Of a stretch of DNA of 64,000 nucleotides, positions 22,919-35,629 are shown in pieces. The position numbers were made by a program, and so were the translations under genes. Under the pieces are notes generated by a model, which saw only the letters and a list, made by a program, of their open reading frames with translations, had not been told where the DNA came from and did not search any database. How positions within the stretch are numbered: the stretch's first letter is position 1; each line of letters opens with the position of its first letter. Source of the stretch: Euphorbia lathyris (taxonomy: Eukaryota > Streptophyta > Magnoliopsida > Malpighiales > Euphorbiaceae); NCBI RefSeq assembly GCF_963576675.1, contig NC_088913.1, forward strand, positions 90,581,001 through 90,645,000, given 5' to 3'.

Positions 22919-24262
22919 GAATTATTTCTCTGATGAGTAACAGAAACTAAGTTTGTGAGGAGAGTGAGTGAAAGAATAGCAAAAGAGAGTGAGATGGAAA
23001 GGAAAGGAGTAGACTTTAATATATTGCTGGAACCTGAGTACTATTTTACAGTGTTTATCGCAACGATGAGAAGGAAAGCACAAAACAGATCAGGGCAGTA
23101 AAATTAAAGAAGCAAAAGAAATGGGGGCGGTGAAGGAGGGATGGAGATAAGAAAGAGGGGAGGAGTAGTTCATTTGAATGTGAGAGGAAGCAGAAGAGTC
23201 ATGAGACAACAAATAGAGGAGTGTAGATGGGTTAGGTTTGGTTTTCTTTTTTAACTATCCTCTAAATTTATATCCAAACAGTAGTGTGGTTTATGTATGT
23301 ACAATTATTAAAATGCTATTTTTGAAAATAATTTTTACTGAGTTCACAGGTTTCTATAAAAAAAATAAATAAATAAAAAAAAGAAGCCGCTGCAGCAGCA
23401 GTAAACGAATTGACACCACTCTGCTATTTCCAGGGCAGGCTGTAAACTTTTAAAATACCACAAATTTTTTTAGACAAACGAAAAGTACTACTTAGTATTT
23501 ATTTGAAAAAGCTTTCTTTTAAATCAAATCTAGTGTTTATATCTGATTAATCGATCTCTCGCAATGACCAAATATAAATCCGAATTTGCTTAAGTGTCAA
23601 GTTTGTATGAAAAGTACCAAGATCTTTAAAAAATATTTTGCCTGAAACACCCGTTTAGAACTTCTTAAAGAATGTCGCTTGACAGATCAAACTCTAGAAT
23701 GAAACAACACTAAAAATCGAATTGAATTAAAAGATATTCATTAGTTTGAATTGAAACATCTCTAGTTAACAGAGAAGAAGAAATTCGAATGACATTTGAC
23801 TAGGAAGAGTTCCGGATTATCAATCCTTTACTCAACTTCATAGGTTTGTCAGTCCGTGGGTCGCCCCCAATATTGGTTCTTCTCGTTGAATCCTCGAATA
23901 GCAATCTTTCAATTATCTACGAAGCATAAACTCGACCTGAATAAACTCTAATGTAAACAATAAAAACTGTATCTTGTATCTATAACTATTTGTACAACTT
24001 GTAACTTTATATTACAAGTTTGTATCTCCCATTCCAACTCTGAATTCATCCTCTACTTATAATTATCCAAGAGGTGTGCTGAAGAGATGTGTCCGTTGGT
24101 GAAGAGTCGCGTCTATCCGGATGAAATGATGCGTCGTTTGGAAAATAAAACATGTTAATGTGCTGAAATTCTTGCTGCCACTGTAGAGATTTCAAAAGTC
24201 TCAACAGAGATTTAGGAAAGAGGAAGGAAGGAGGGAATAAGCACGCAAGGCTTGTTATTGCA
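22919..24262. other. Upstream region of membrane/coiled-coil gene and intergenic DNA
   Basis: The part nearest 22919 reads as a minus-strand leader and promoter. A CAG-type run (GCTGCAGCAGCAG, 23389-23401) and general AT-rich DNA follow. No gene recognised. Confidence 0.4.
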
Positions 24263-27212
24263 CATGTTGTCACATCCGTGATTAAAATTTCTAATTTTGA
24301 TTTCCGAAATAAATAATGTTAATTAATTATGAATTTAAGTATATTTTTTAGTTTAATTCAACGTTGTTAGAAATAAATTAAAAATTTTAGGCAAGTTTTA
24401 TAAAATGTCATGAATTAAAAGGATCAATAGAAAATTTTTCAAATTTCATAAAACCATATACGTGTAAAATAGTTGCTTCTTACAATTTAATTTTATATTT
24501 AAAATAATAATAAATAATAAATAAATAAAAACAATAATAATAATAATTATAATAATTATTATTCAAAACCTTACGCATGTCACCATGCATGTTTTTATAG
24601 TGTGCATGTAGGTAATGTGTAATGGGTGATGAATTTTTTCAAAATAATAATAATAATAACATAAGGATGCTTTGAAAAATGAAATGGAGAATTCCAAGGG
24701 ATTTTGGAGGGGGCAGGCGAAAAATGAGGGATATAAGAGAACAAATATTGAAAATTTCACCTCTCACTGGGAATTTTTTTTATTTTACATCTTCTTTCTA
24801 TTTTATTTCACTTTTTTTTCTTCTATTTGAATCATACCATATTTGATGAATATTTACCATAAAAATTCAACCATATTCCTTTATAAAGAAAAACTTATAT
24901 ATCAATTTTGTTTGGGGTTATGGATATTTGGAAATTATATGTTCGATTTGATGAAGAAGAAAAAGGATATATAGAAATTTATATTATTTTCATGAAAGAG
25001 GCAAAAATGGAGGTTTTTGAAAAACAAAATTGAAATTTTACCTGATTGGAAATGGTTTATTGTTATGAAAAGTTTTATTGTGGTAGCTAAAATGATTTAT
25101 TAAATGAATTTACTATAAACCATATGGAGATTTGATTTTTGTTTTATAAGTTTTAAAAGGAAGAAAAACCATGAAAATTGTGAAGTTTTTGGGTTTCTAA
25201 TGAAAGAAAAAAAAAAAGGTTTTATGTTCTTATGAGTCTTTTTTTTTCTAAAATAAAAAAAATAAAAAAATATAAATATTGGCATTTACTTACAAAAGGG
25301 TTTACTGAATGGGATTTTGTAATTGTTTTTCTTTAATTGTTTTAGTTGTTTTGGATTTGAAGTAACCAAAACGTAAAGGAAGATGATTTTGTTCTGTTTC
25401 GGATCAGTTTCGGATCAACTGTCAACGGATCATATCGATTGATTTTCGGTAACCGACGACGATATTTCGGTAACTGTATTTTAGATCTAAATTATTTTTA
25501 GAATGTTATAAGTATGATTTTGAGTAAGTTAAGTTCTATTTCATCAAATTTAACATGTTTAGGAGTAGTGATTTATCAAGTCTATATTGAAAATATAAAA
25601 TTTAGACACTTGCTCTTTAGATTTACGATATATAATACATATAAATTTTAGACTAGTTGTCCTTTAGATTTATTAACGTGAAATTCGGTATTAATGGGCT
25701 TTTAGCAACGTTACGAATTTAAAGTATAATTGGCCCGAATTAATTATATCGTTTTAAAAAAAATTATATTTTAGTGACCGAAAATATTCCAATAAGGATA
25801 TTTTGATTATTGGAAATCTTATCAAGTTAAAATTAAAATAAGTTATAAAATAGAAGGATTAATACCGAAAATTTTCAATTAGAATTTATAAAATTAGTAC
25901 AAGAGTTTGAATATAAAAGTAGTACAAACTTATGATAATGTAACGAGTCGAATGTTAACAATAGCTAATTATGCTATCTTAGAGTTACTAATCTCGTGCT
26001 TAAAAATAGCCGATAAGAATATTTAACTTTATCGATACCATATTTTGGGAAATTTGATTCTTGGAGTTGGATTAAATTATGAATCGGTTATTTTATATGA
26101 ATTTTGACAATTTTAGTTATATTAAATGAGTATTTGATTTTAAATGATTTTGTATTTTGAGCAATTTTAAAGAATATTTGAATAATTGTGCTTCTCTTGC
26201 GGAAGTCAAATGATTTATGGTTTATGGTTATAAAATAATTATGAAAATTGATTGTGAAAAGAGATTTGAGCATATTGTAATTTTATGATTTTATATATAT
26301 CCATCTAGAGTAATCCGGATCGGTGGTTTTATATTTGAAGTCCATGTTTAGTGAGGGATATGGTCTGTGTACACAGTTGAAAGACCTATCGGGTATGACA
26401 AAGAAGTGTTAAGTAAGACCATGCGGGTTAGGCAAAATTATGAGATATCTCGATTCTATTGTGGGGATTGATACGTAAGGGGAGAAACTCTATGATGGAT
26501 ATAATGTTAAGTTTGTCACGAATTTGGTTTGCTATTTATTTGGTTACGAACTCGTTTAATAAATAGTTTATTTGATATGAGTCAGATTTGATAAACAATT
26601 TATTTGATTACGGTTTAATCCGATAAAAACGTCAATTCGAAAATATCGATATTTATTTGTGAACTGATTTCATTTGTGATACGAGTTGATTTGATAAAGT
26701 GATTTGGGAACTTAAAAGTTTATCGGTTTTGATTAAATATTTATGTATATCTTTTATAAAATATATTTACATTTTAAGAGGATTATATTATATGAATTAT
26801 CAAATAAATTTGAGATACTAATTAGTATTAGTGTATGCTCAATAATTGTATTGTGAAAAATAAAATTATATAATAAAGTGAAATATACAATTAAATGACT
26901 AATGAGTCAGATAAGTGCATAATTTAAAGAGAACAACCTAAGTTAAGAGAACTACCTAAAATAGGTAGAACTACGTGGTTTTGATTCCCGATTTAAAGAT
27001 TTAAAACGTTCGGGATACGTAGGAAGCTTGATAGAATTATCAAGTTCAAGCCAAATAATAAATAAAATTTTAGATAGTCCGAATAAATTTTTATCTAGAA
27101 GAAAGTTAAATTAAGAATTGAACTAGTTAAAGATTGAAGAGCCGAATTCGTAGGCCGTTATTCTGTTTCCTTTTCATACCCGATGCCGTTTTGCGTCGGG
27201 TGTGACACATGT
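24263..27212 (+). mobile_element. Solo LTR of the TGTCAC...TGACA family, perfect TSD
   Basis: The LTR is 24268-27207, starting TGTCACATCCGTGATTAAAA and ending CGTCGGGTGTGACA. The flanks CATGT (24263-24267) and CATGT (27208-27212) are a perfect 5-bp target duplication. At 2.9 kb it is the longest family member here. It keeps the conserved block at about 26336-26480. It aligns over much of its length with the solo LTR at 13015, for example the GATCACATTGATTAATTTTC-like and ACGTAGGAAGCTTGATAGAA stretches. No coding region. Confidence 0.9.
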
Positions 27213-29257
27213 CGCTACAGAGATTTTTAGAATCTCTGTAGTGACAAACTATTCTTTTCCTCTTTTGGTTATGTGCTTCAATTCTCTGACGCGACTTTTG
27301 ATTTTCGTACGCGATTTTCATTTGAAAACTTTATTTCTTACTCATTTCCACTCCATTTTTGCTCCTATTTGGATTTTTCCAAATAATTAACACCTTCCAC
27401 ACAAATAACAAATACCAACGTGAAAGCTTTCCAAAATAAATAATTAACATATATTTTTACATGAAATTGACATATTTATGCATGTTATTTTCGGTATTTT
27501 TTGGGCTTATCATCCTCATAATACCTTATTCTGGGTTTTAATCCACCATTGAACTCGTTATTAGTAGAGCACAAACCTTTACAATAGATATAGAGGTTCT
27601 GTAAAATACAATTCTTTACACTCCACAACTATCTATCTCTCTAAGTGTTTACTTAAAACCAAAGTAAACAGAAGAGCTTTTAATCTTTCTGCAATAGATG
27701 GTTTTGTTTTAATCTAAAACACATATTAAGGATATTTCTCAATTGAATTACATAAGTATGAACTTTGACTGTGTATTTCTTGCTTTTTCTCTTTTTCACT
27801 TGAATGCTTATAATCTCTTTTTTGCATTGATAGATCATTGGCACAAATGAGCTTTATGCTTAGCTTTCATAGGGGAAGCTTGAGGCACAAATGTTTTGAA
27901 TTTGAACTTGTCTGATGGAGGGAAAGCTTCAAATGACTTCTGTCATCGCTTTTATCTTCCAAAGGCCATAATGCATAGCTGATGAAAGAATTGTTGATGA
28001 AATCATATTTCTATCTGGTATTAACCAACATGTCAATGACAACTTCTGATTTCTTAGTGTTATAGATGCTGTCTGTTCACTCCCTGAATGGTGATATGAG
28101 AGAGACATTTGGCTGATAGAGTTTCTGACTTTTGTCTTCTTTACAAATTCCAGAAGCGCTTGTATGTTTGATTCTCTTGAATCTTGTCTTCTAGCTTATG
28201 ATTCTGGATCACAAATATGTTGTTGGGCCTTTGATATTTTTAAGGCATTCTAATGTTATTGGGCCATCAACTCCACCATCTCCTTTGAAGCCCTCGAGTC
28301 CTTCTCATTCTCAATGTGGAGCACAGTCACATTACTCTCAATATTATTTGTAAGCGCAGACTCGGGCAAAAAAGAAATAATCACAAGTCTGTTCCCTTAA
28401 GCAGTACTGATTCTAGTTTACTTTCCATGCCATCTTTATCCTTAAATCCAGGATAAATTTCAGAAGTGCAAAGCATATATAGTTCATGTGGCATATCCGC
28501 TAAGTTAGTGAAAATATTATGGCTCCACAAGTCAGTTTAGACTCTTGAAGAAGAAGAAGTTGTATGAGTGTGAGTGTCACCCCACCCTTATTGAGCTCCA
28601 AACAAAGTGTTACACTAAGGCCCCAAGATCATACGCACAACGCTAGAGAACACGGGTTCCTTCCCCGAGTAATACTATGCTTTGCCAACTCATTCCCCAT
28701 ATCTACAAATTAATTTTCCAATATATTTCCAACGTCAACCATCGTTACTTTCTGAGGGGTTCTGTTGCGATTAGCTTATGTATGGTGTGGAATGAGCATC
28801 CACGGAGGAATGTCAAACGTGCAAAGCATATCTAGTTTAGGTTCCTTAACCACCAACTCAACGAAAATATTATGGCTCAATAAGTCAGTTCAGACTCTTA
28901 AAGAAAACATTTTTGTTGATTAAAAGGTCATGCCAATTTCGACGAGGCATTTCAAGTTCATGAGATTATCGTATCTATCACCTTGGTCCGATGGATCTCG
29001 AGAAGGTCGGGAATGCAAGGTAGATGGCGGCGGATTCATGAGGAATCCTTGCGTCCCACGTCATGGTTTAAAATTTCTCTTTATCACTCAGAATTTACAA
29101 TGATCTAAAAAAGCTCTAACACTAAGAATTCAGAAAACAATCTCATGCCTATGATTAAACATATAAATTAAAATTAGTTATTTCAAATACTAATTAAAAA
29201 ATAAAATTCATTTGTAATTTCCTCCAAATTTTAGTAAATTGACTATACCACAAAAAA
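27208..29257. other. Intergenic with short hairpin and a diverged direct repeat
   Basis: 27211-27247 is a hairpin (GTCGCTACAGAGA / TCTCTGTAGTGAC) touching the solo LTR insertion site. 28465-28550 and 28815-28900 are diverged direct repeats sharing GCAAAGCATAT, GAAAATATTATGGCTC and AAGTCAGTT in the same order. No gene recognised. Confidence 0.45.
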
Positions 29258-29334
29258 AAAAAACACCTTTCCATTTTTTTTTTATCTTTTTTTTTTCTTA
29301 CACGAATATAGAAAAGAAAACGGAATAAAAAAAA

Positions 29335-30965
29335 GGGAAAAGTATAAAAATAAACCTTGTGGTTTGGTTCATTTTCGAAGTGCATCCCTGTGGTTTAAAA
29401 GTTTGCAAGTCGGTGCTTTGAACTTCATTCCATTAGCAAAGAAGGGTAAAATTGACTAACGGTGTTAAAAGTCAAAGGGAAAATAGTTAATTTGGTCCTT
29501 ATATTTAATAATTTTATAAATTAAGCATCCTTATTATCTAACTATCACAAACAAACCCCAAAATAAAAAATAAAAATTCAATTATACCATCTTCTCTATT
29601 ACTTTTTAATTTTTTTCTTTCTCTCTCATCTTTTTTAATTTTTCTCTCTCTAAACTCAAGTTTCTCTCTCTAGAATCACAGTTCAATAATTTCTTAATAA
29701 AACAACTTACCAATAATTCTATTTTTAGAGAGATTAAATCACGTATAAATGGAGTTTCCATCTCCTTAGAATAATCAAACCAAAGCCCTTTGGGCAAATT
29801 AAGAGCTCTGGATTCATCCAAATAAATTAAATAAATATTAATCCATTGTTTCAAATTTTGTTTTCAAATTCCATTCTCACAATAATCTTCTTCCTTTTTT
29901 AATATTCTCACAAAATGGACTCCGGCAGGAAGAAGAAAATTGACGTCATCGGCGTCTCATCCTTGATCCTGATGGCTATGGTGGTTTCTGTCGCAGTCGG
30001 AGTCAATAAAAAAGGCTATGCTGGAGATTTATCAGGTGGCAGCCCTGCAATTTCAATCTCAACAAAATCAATTCAAGCAATTTGGCAACTGACAGATTAG
30101 AGCAGTCTGTCAAGAGCTGCCGGAAACACAACAGGGGAATGCACGGTGGCTCGCCGGATGTACGGTGAAAGGTGCTACGACGGAGAGCCATTTTTTGTGG
30201 CGAGGGAGCCGGAGAATCTGGATGGAGAAGAGGATGATGGATATGTTGTGTCGTATGTTCATGATGAGATTGCCGGAGAATCTAAGTTCATGATGAGTGG
30301 CCGCCGTGAAGCTGCCGCAGAGGGTTCCTTACGGCTTCCATGGACTTTTTTGTGAGGGAAAGGGACCTTAACCAGCTTTAGTCGTTCACTTTATTTTGCT
30401 GCTTCATACCATACAAGATTATTTACTTGCGAATTACTATACAAATTAATAATGTAAATTCTTCCAAAAAAAAAATTGTAAATAACATGTAATCTCTGTA
30501 ACTGGCAGTAACCTCTCTAGTTAGTTATATGAATGAGGTTATTATTGTCAGAAATTAATGTGGGATGCATAAAGGTTTCCAAGAATGAGATTAATGGATT
30601 AGCAAAATTGAATTGATTTTAGAAAGAAATTAAAAAGGAGAGAGAGAGATAAGAGAGAAAAAGAGGTGAGAGAAAGAAGAAGAAAAATAGAAAATTAAAA
30701 AGAGACGGGGAAGATGGTGTAATTGATTTTTATTTTTTATTTTTGGGTTTGTTTGTAATAATTAGATAATAAGTGGGGTTAATTTAAAAATAAATAAATA
30801 TAAGGACTAAATTAACTCTTTTTCCTTTGATTTTTAACACCGTTAGTCAATTTGGTATGTGTTTGCTAACGGAATGAACCTCAAGGTACCACTTTGTAAA
30901 CTTTTAAACCACATGGTGCTGTTCGAAAATGGGCCAAACCATAAGGTTTATTTTTGTACTTTTCC
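29335..30965. mobile_element. Pack-MULE-like element with captured gene fragments
   Basis: A 1.63-kb element with inverted terminal repeats of about 320 bp. The left end begins GGGAAAAGTATAAAAATAAA and the right end, read on the other strand, begins GGAAAAGTACAAAAATAAA. Both continue through a TAACGGTGTTAAAA core and a C/T-rich stretch, at roughly 80 percent identity by eye. The flanks are TAAAAAAAA (29326-29334) and TAAAAAAAA (30966-30974), a 9-bp duplication as expected for Mutator-like elements, though low in complexity. It carries no transposase. The inside holds pieces of a pectin methylesterase gene and a CCD4 gene. Long TIRs, 9-bp duplication and captured exons define a Pack-MULE. Confidence 0.82.
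29915..30381 (+). pseudogene. Chimera of pectin methylesterase N-terminus and CCD4 C-terminus
   Basis: ATG 29915 opens 61 codons that match the N-terminus of a plant pectin methylesterase/inhibitor precursor: basic start MDSGRKKKIDVIGVSSL, a hydrophobic signal-anchor at about residues 12-30, and the start of the inhibitor domain (STKSIQAIWQLTD), where the usual Cys is Trp. A TAG (30098-30100) follows. Without a frame change the next codons (AGNTTGECTVARRMYGERC, then GEPFFVAREPEN, DGYVVSYVHDE) match the C-terminus of carotenoid cleavage dioxygenase 4, a plastid enzyme that cleaves carotenoids. About ten CCD4 codons are missing near 30296, and two frame changes occur before the usual C-terminal VRERDLNQL and stop at 30379-30381. 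The pectinesterase active site and most of CCD4 are absent, so neither activity is expected. Gene identities are from remembered family motifs. Confidence 0.82.
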
Positions 30966-32666
30966 TAAAAAAAAAAAAAAAGTAACAGATAAAAGACAAA
31001 ATAAAAATACTGAAACAGAATAAAATATGGTTCTTCCTGCTACGGTAGACCCCTATATATTGCAAATACATCCAAAGTTCAGGAAACAGAATAACACCTT
31101 TCCATTTTTTTTTTCTTCTTACACGAATATGGAAAAGAACAACAGACAAAAGACAAAATAAAAATAAAAAAACACCCAGGTTCCTCTTTTCATGGTTCTG
31201 CTACTGCAGACCCATTATAATTAATATGGTACATCCAAAGTTCAGAAACACATACGAAATAATTTAAAATATACAATTGAAAACATTAGCAGGTTACAAA
31301 AACACATTTTCTACAATAATATTATTTTATTGTGGGGCCATGATGAGAGAAATAATTTAAAAATATACAAACTTGTTCATATTTACAGCTACAACTAATT
31401 TTACTTCTAACAACTAACAACTAAAATCCTAAAATTTTATGTTAACAGTGCTAGTCAAGAGTAATTTTATCTTTAATTTTATTAAATTTAGCTAATTTTA
31501 AATATTATTATAAAATATGGATTTTTTTTGTTCCTTATTCTACCTAATTGTATATCAGTTCGTTTAAAAAAATTATATTTTTTGTGATTTAATAATAAAA
31601 TTGCAGATTAATATTCATAATTCGGTAAAATATTTTAATATTTTTTGTCAAATTCGTATAATAGACATTATATTATTATTTTTTACGTCTACTCATATGT
31701 TTATGATATGTTACTAATTAGTGATAAAATGATTCAAATGTGAAGTATAGATGACAATATTGGTGACCGAGAAAACAGTTTGATAAATGCAATTGCGGCA
31801 TAATCAATAACAAAAAATCCGTGTTTTATAATAATATCTGAAATTGTACAAACTTGACAAAGTTATGGGTAAAATTGCTCTTTACTGCCAATATTAACAA
31901 TAAATTGCATCATTTTAGACGTTATGAGTAAAATTGCTCATGATTGTAAATATTATGAGTGTTCTTACATCTTATCTCTTATAAATATATCATTGACATT
32001 GATTTTAGAATTTAAATAAAAAACAAATCTCATGCCTATGATTAAACATAGACAAAATTAAACGAATACATTTTCAGACCATACTGCAAATAAACATAGA
32101 AAATACTATAAACACTAAATGTCAGAACAATTAGCAGGTTACAAAAAATACATTTTCTGCGTGTGAGAATAGAGACACATTTGTGGGGCCAGAGAAAAAT
32201 ATTTTAATTAATTTTGTTTTATGGATAAAACGTAAAAATATATGTGACAGGAAAAATTTTATACCTAATATTTAAAATGGTGTAATTTTATTTTAGTATT
32301 TAATAATAAAGACATTTTATTTTTAAAATTTAGAAATTGAGTAAACTTCAAACATCATTAAGAAAATAGTTACATAAAGTTATATATTAGTTGGTTATAA
32401 ATTTTTTTTTATGTTATTAAAATTTAAATTTTACAAAATATTTAAATCCTTTTTCAACCAGTATAGAACATTGTATATTTTTAATTTTTTTTTTTTCGGA
32501 TGTAGATATATGTTTGTAATCTATTACTAGTACGTGATAAAATGACATATATATGAAATGAGGATGACAAGGTGGTTCATGATTGAAAATATATAGTTAA
32601 TGAATTATTTTTAAAATTGATCCAGTTTGTCAAAGTTAGAGTTAAAATAGGACTTGATCACGAGCA
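30966..32666. other. AT-rich region with locally repeated segments
   Basis: No gene. Several segments occur twice: CTCATGCCTATGATTAAACATA (29143 and 32031), the TTAGCAGGTTACAAAAA block with TGTGGGGCC (31287-31340 and 32132-32190), and GTGATAAAATGA blocks (31720 and 32536). The AAAATTGCTC phrases near 31870 and 31930 look like MITE ends. Probably old, partly duplicated repeat sequence. Confidence 0.4.
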
Positions 32667-33145
32667 TGATGTTAGCAGTATTCCCAATTTGCCCCAGGCC
32701 CAACAATTGGAACAATCCAAAACCGGCACAGACAAACCAAATATAACCAGCGTAATTCAAGCCCGTCACAATCAAAGGGCTCCTAAAACCTATGCAAGGT
32801 CAAGAGAACCTTTTGAAATCCTATCAGACAAAGGATTCCTCCTAAGGTGTGGCTACCTTGAGGAACAAGGAATGCTAGCTCTATAAAGATTCCTAAAGAT
32901 GTGATGAAACCCTAAACCTAAATAAACACTATAAACAAACATGTATTGACACAAGGTTCGACACATTAACTATTATCTCTCAACTTAGTCTTACCCTAAT
33001 ATTCGGTCCTAAATCAGAAACTGAATTAGGCATCAGAACGGGTTCGCCAGTCTCTGGCCTTGCCTAACCTATTTTCGTCTTGTATGTTCTAAAACGATGT
33101 CGGAACATTAACACGACTTGGACACATGAGCCAATTCAGGTAACA
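32667..33145 (+). other. Possible LTR of decayed gypsy element A
   Basis: About 480 bp lying just upstream of gag-like codons, starting TGATGTTAGCAG or TGTTAGC and ending GGTAACA. It has a TATA-like CTCTATAAAG at 32879-32888. A primer-site-like TTGGTGCGGTGACCGTGAAC follows at 33155. No partner LTR remains in the window to confirm the ends. Confidence 0.4.
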
Positions 33146-33357
33146 AGTTATCATTGGTGCGGTGACCGTGAACCCTTGTTACCCACGATTATTCAGAATC
33201 TTCGATGATGGCTCAATCTAGTCGTATCTAGTCAGATGTTCACCGGCGTAACGATCAGGAAGTCAACCAGCTAGCAGAACCTTAACTCTGGTTGGATCCT
33301 TAGTACTAGCTTTTGGTAGAAGAAGTATCCTAGAGATTCACCCGCAATCTGGTTGCC

Positions 33358-35220
33358 ATGCAAAAGGAGATGGGCGACGCTAAAGTGAGGCATGAGATGA
33401 AGATGGATGGTTTTCAATGGCAGTTGTGGAAAGCCAAGGAGGACGACCGGAACAAGCCTGCCCAGATGGAGGAATCTAGTCAAGAATCCACCAGATCCCC
33501 TAAAGCGCCTTCCCAAAGCAAAACCCCTACTAGAAGATATTCCCAATCAAGAAGCCCGCGGAGACACCATGCAAAATGAAGGGGTCACAAGGATGGGCGA
33601 AAGGACCGATCCCTTAGACGAAGTAGAAACGTTTACCCAACAAGACCATCAACAAGAGACGCAGGGAGCCGTAGCCTAGCAAAGACAAGGTGAAGGACCG
33701 GTCAGTAAAGAAGATGTATTGGAACTCCTTAAAAGGAATACTTCACACTAATTAAGCTCTCGAGACAGCTATTCTGATTTGGCCGAAACAAACATACCGC
33801 TGTCAAAGGAAATCCAGCAACAGCCCATGCCTCGGGGATTCAAGGTCCCAACCTTTGGTCAATACAGAGGTATGGGAGATCCCGTCACCCATGTCAAAAA
33901 CATTCGACACATAATGGAGGCTACGACAACCACTGATGCAGTATTGTGTCATATTTTACCCATAACCTTGAAGGAATCAGCGATCTTATGGTACAAGCAA
34001 CTTCTGTGAAAATCAATTTACAACTTCAATCAAATGGCTGAATCTTTCATAGACCACTTTATCACCTCGATTCCGTAGGGAAAAACCATGCTGGACCTCA
34101 ATAAACAATCCAAATAGAGGGCAAGACCTTGGCCCAAGTCATCAAAAAATTCCAGGCCTTGGCTATTTAGGTAAATGAATTTAGCATAGGAGGATCAATC
34201 GATGCTATGGCAAGCAATTGTCGAAGCCGAGTGCTTTGGCAAAGCATCATCACTGTGTGACCAAAGGATTTCCAAGAGCTCATGAGGAGAGCCATAGACT
34301 ACGCTCGATGGGATGAACATAAACCAAACACTTTGCTGCGGAAGGAACCAGCCTCCGGAGGCAAAAAAAAAAACCCTTTACGGATAAAGAAAGAAGAGAC
34401 CGAAGCACAAATAGGCCTCAGGAGCAAAGAGACAAGCGATAACTTGCCTTCAACGCTATTTGGAAAGAGATGATGTTTTGGATAGAATAAAATAAAAATG
34501 TGTATCGAATACGCACCCAAGCTAAAGAAGAGCTGGGGTAATGGTAAGTATCGCCGTTTTTCATAAAAGTGAAGGTCATGACACGAAAGACTGTAAATTG
34601 TTGGCCATCGAACTAGATAAAATCGTCGAAAGTGGTAAATTAGATTGATTCCTCAATAAATATGGAGAGGATGCCAAAAAAGAGAATGAGAAAAGACATG
34701 ACATCTGGGTCCCTCAGGGTGTGATAAATATGATCACCATGAGTTCCCAAGACAGAGGAAGACACGATGAAGGTACCGCCATCACAAAAGGTAATGAGAA
34801 AATCATTTTTGGCAGCCACATGAGTGAACCTAAAAAGGAGTAGGAAGACGCATTAGTAATCGAAATGCTGATTGGCGGATGCAAGGCTCGAGAAGTCGTT
34901 ATAGATTTTGATAGCTGAGTTAACGCAATAACCCGAAGGCAATTTGAAGACCTTAAAGTCGAGAGAGAAAGACTGGCCAGAGGAGCCTCACCCCTAACAT
35001 GAATCACCAGTCACACAATTCAGGTGCTTGGTAGCATTTTTGTCGCGATGGAAGTTGGTGGTTTGGGACCCAAATGGCGAGGCAATGCAGAATTCTTGGT
35101 AATCGATATGCAATTGTCGCACAACACAATCGTAGGAAGAACCCTACTACTCGATTCAGCATGGTTTATGTCTATCAAGCATTCAACTTGGTTAATACTA
35201 GCCAATGAAGCGATGGTCGT
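33358..35220 (+). pseudogene. Gypsy element A: decayed gag and protease
   Basis: Fragments of a Ty3/gypsy gag-pol with many stops. Gag is recognisable at 33779-34100: MPRGFKVPTFGQYRGMGDP, then ILPITLKESAILWYKQLL, continuing past a stop as NQMAESFIDHFITSI. Further on come a KDFQELMRRAIDYARWDEH region and a nucleocapsid-like EGHDTKDCKLLAIELD stretch. A retroviral-type protease follows near 34850-35150, with VIDFDS in place of the usual active-site DxG(S/A) triplet and a later IVGRTLL motif. The order and motifs suggest a Tat-like lineage. The coding sequence is cut at 35220 by element B and continues at 48852. Confidence 0.75.
35216..35220. repeat. Target duplication of element B, left (GTCGT)
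   Basis: GTCGT directly precedes the left LTR of element B. The right flank at 48847-48851 is GTCTT, giving four of five matching. Confidence 0.65.
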
Positions 35221-35629
35221 TGATAGGGGTCAAAACCCCCTATCTTTGGGTACGGTTTTAGGACGGGTTTTAGCGTTATTTACTTAATAAGCGAGCAATT
35301 CTCGCATTTAAATGCTTTTGTGTGAGTTAGTTAGAAATTGGAAACGTCTTATTTACTTTTCGTCGTTTAGGCTCGTTTTATGATCAATTTAGGCAAATAC
35401 GGCCGAAATAACATGCATAGTATAATTCCGTTATCTGTTGAAGCTAATTGGTCCGTCAAAAGTCGCACCAAACGAAGCGTTTGCTCAAAATAAGCGATTG
35501 ACAGATCAATTTAGCTTTTGGACTAATGTTATCTGGAGTTTCTGTACGTGCGCAGGTGTAATTTCGGGCGAAAAAGCACATCAAGGACATTCGGCAAGCA
35601 TCGAGGGCATGTCGGGCGAAAACGCTCGA

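Larger units (their letters stand above)
29258..31254. repeat. Local tandem duplication interrupted by the Pack-MULE
   Basis: Sequence around the MULE is present twice. Copy 1 is about 29258-29334 plus 30975-31093, split by the MULE. Copy 2 is about 31094-31254. Shared landmarks in order are ACACCTTTCCATTTTTTT, CTTACACGAATAT, AAAGACAAAATAAAAATA and ACATCCAAAGTTCAG. Another landmark pair, TTAGCAGGTTACAAAAA (31287 and 32132), suggests further local duplication. Confidence 0.6.
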
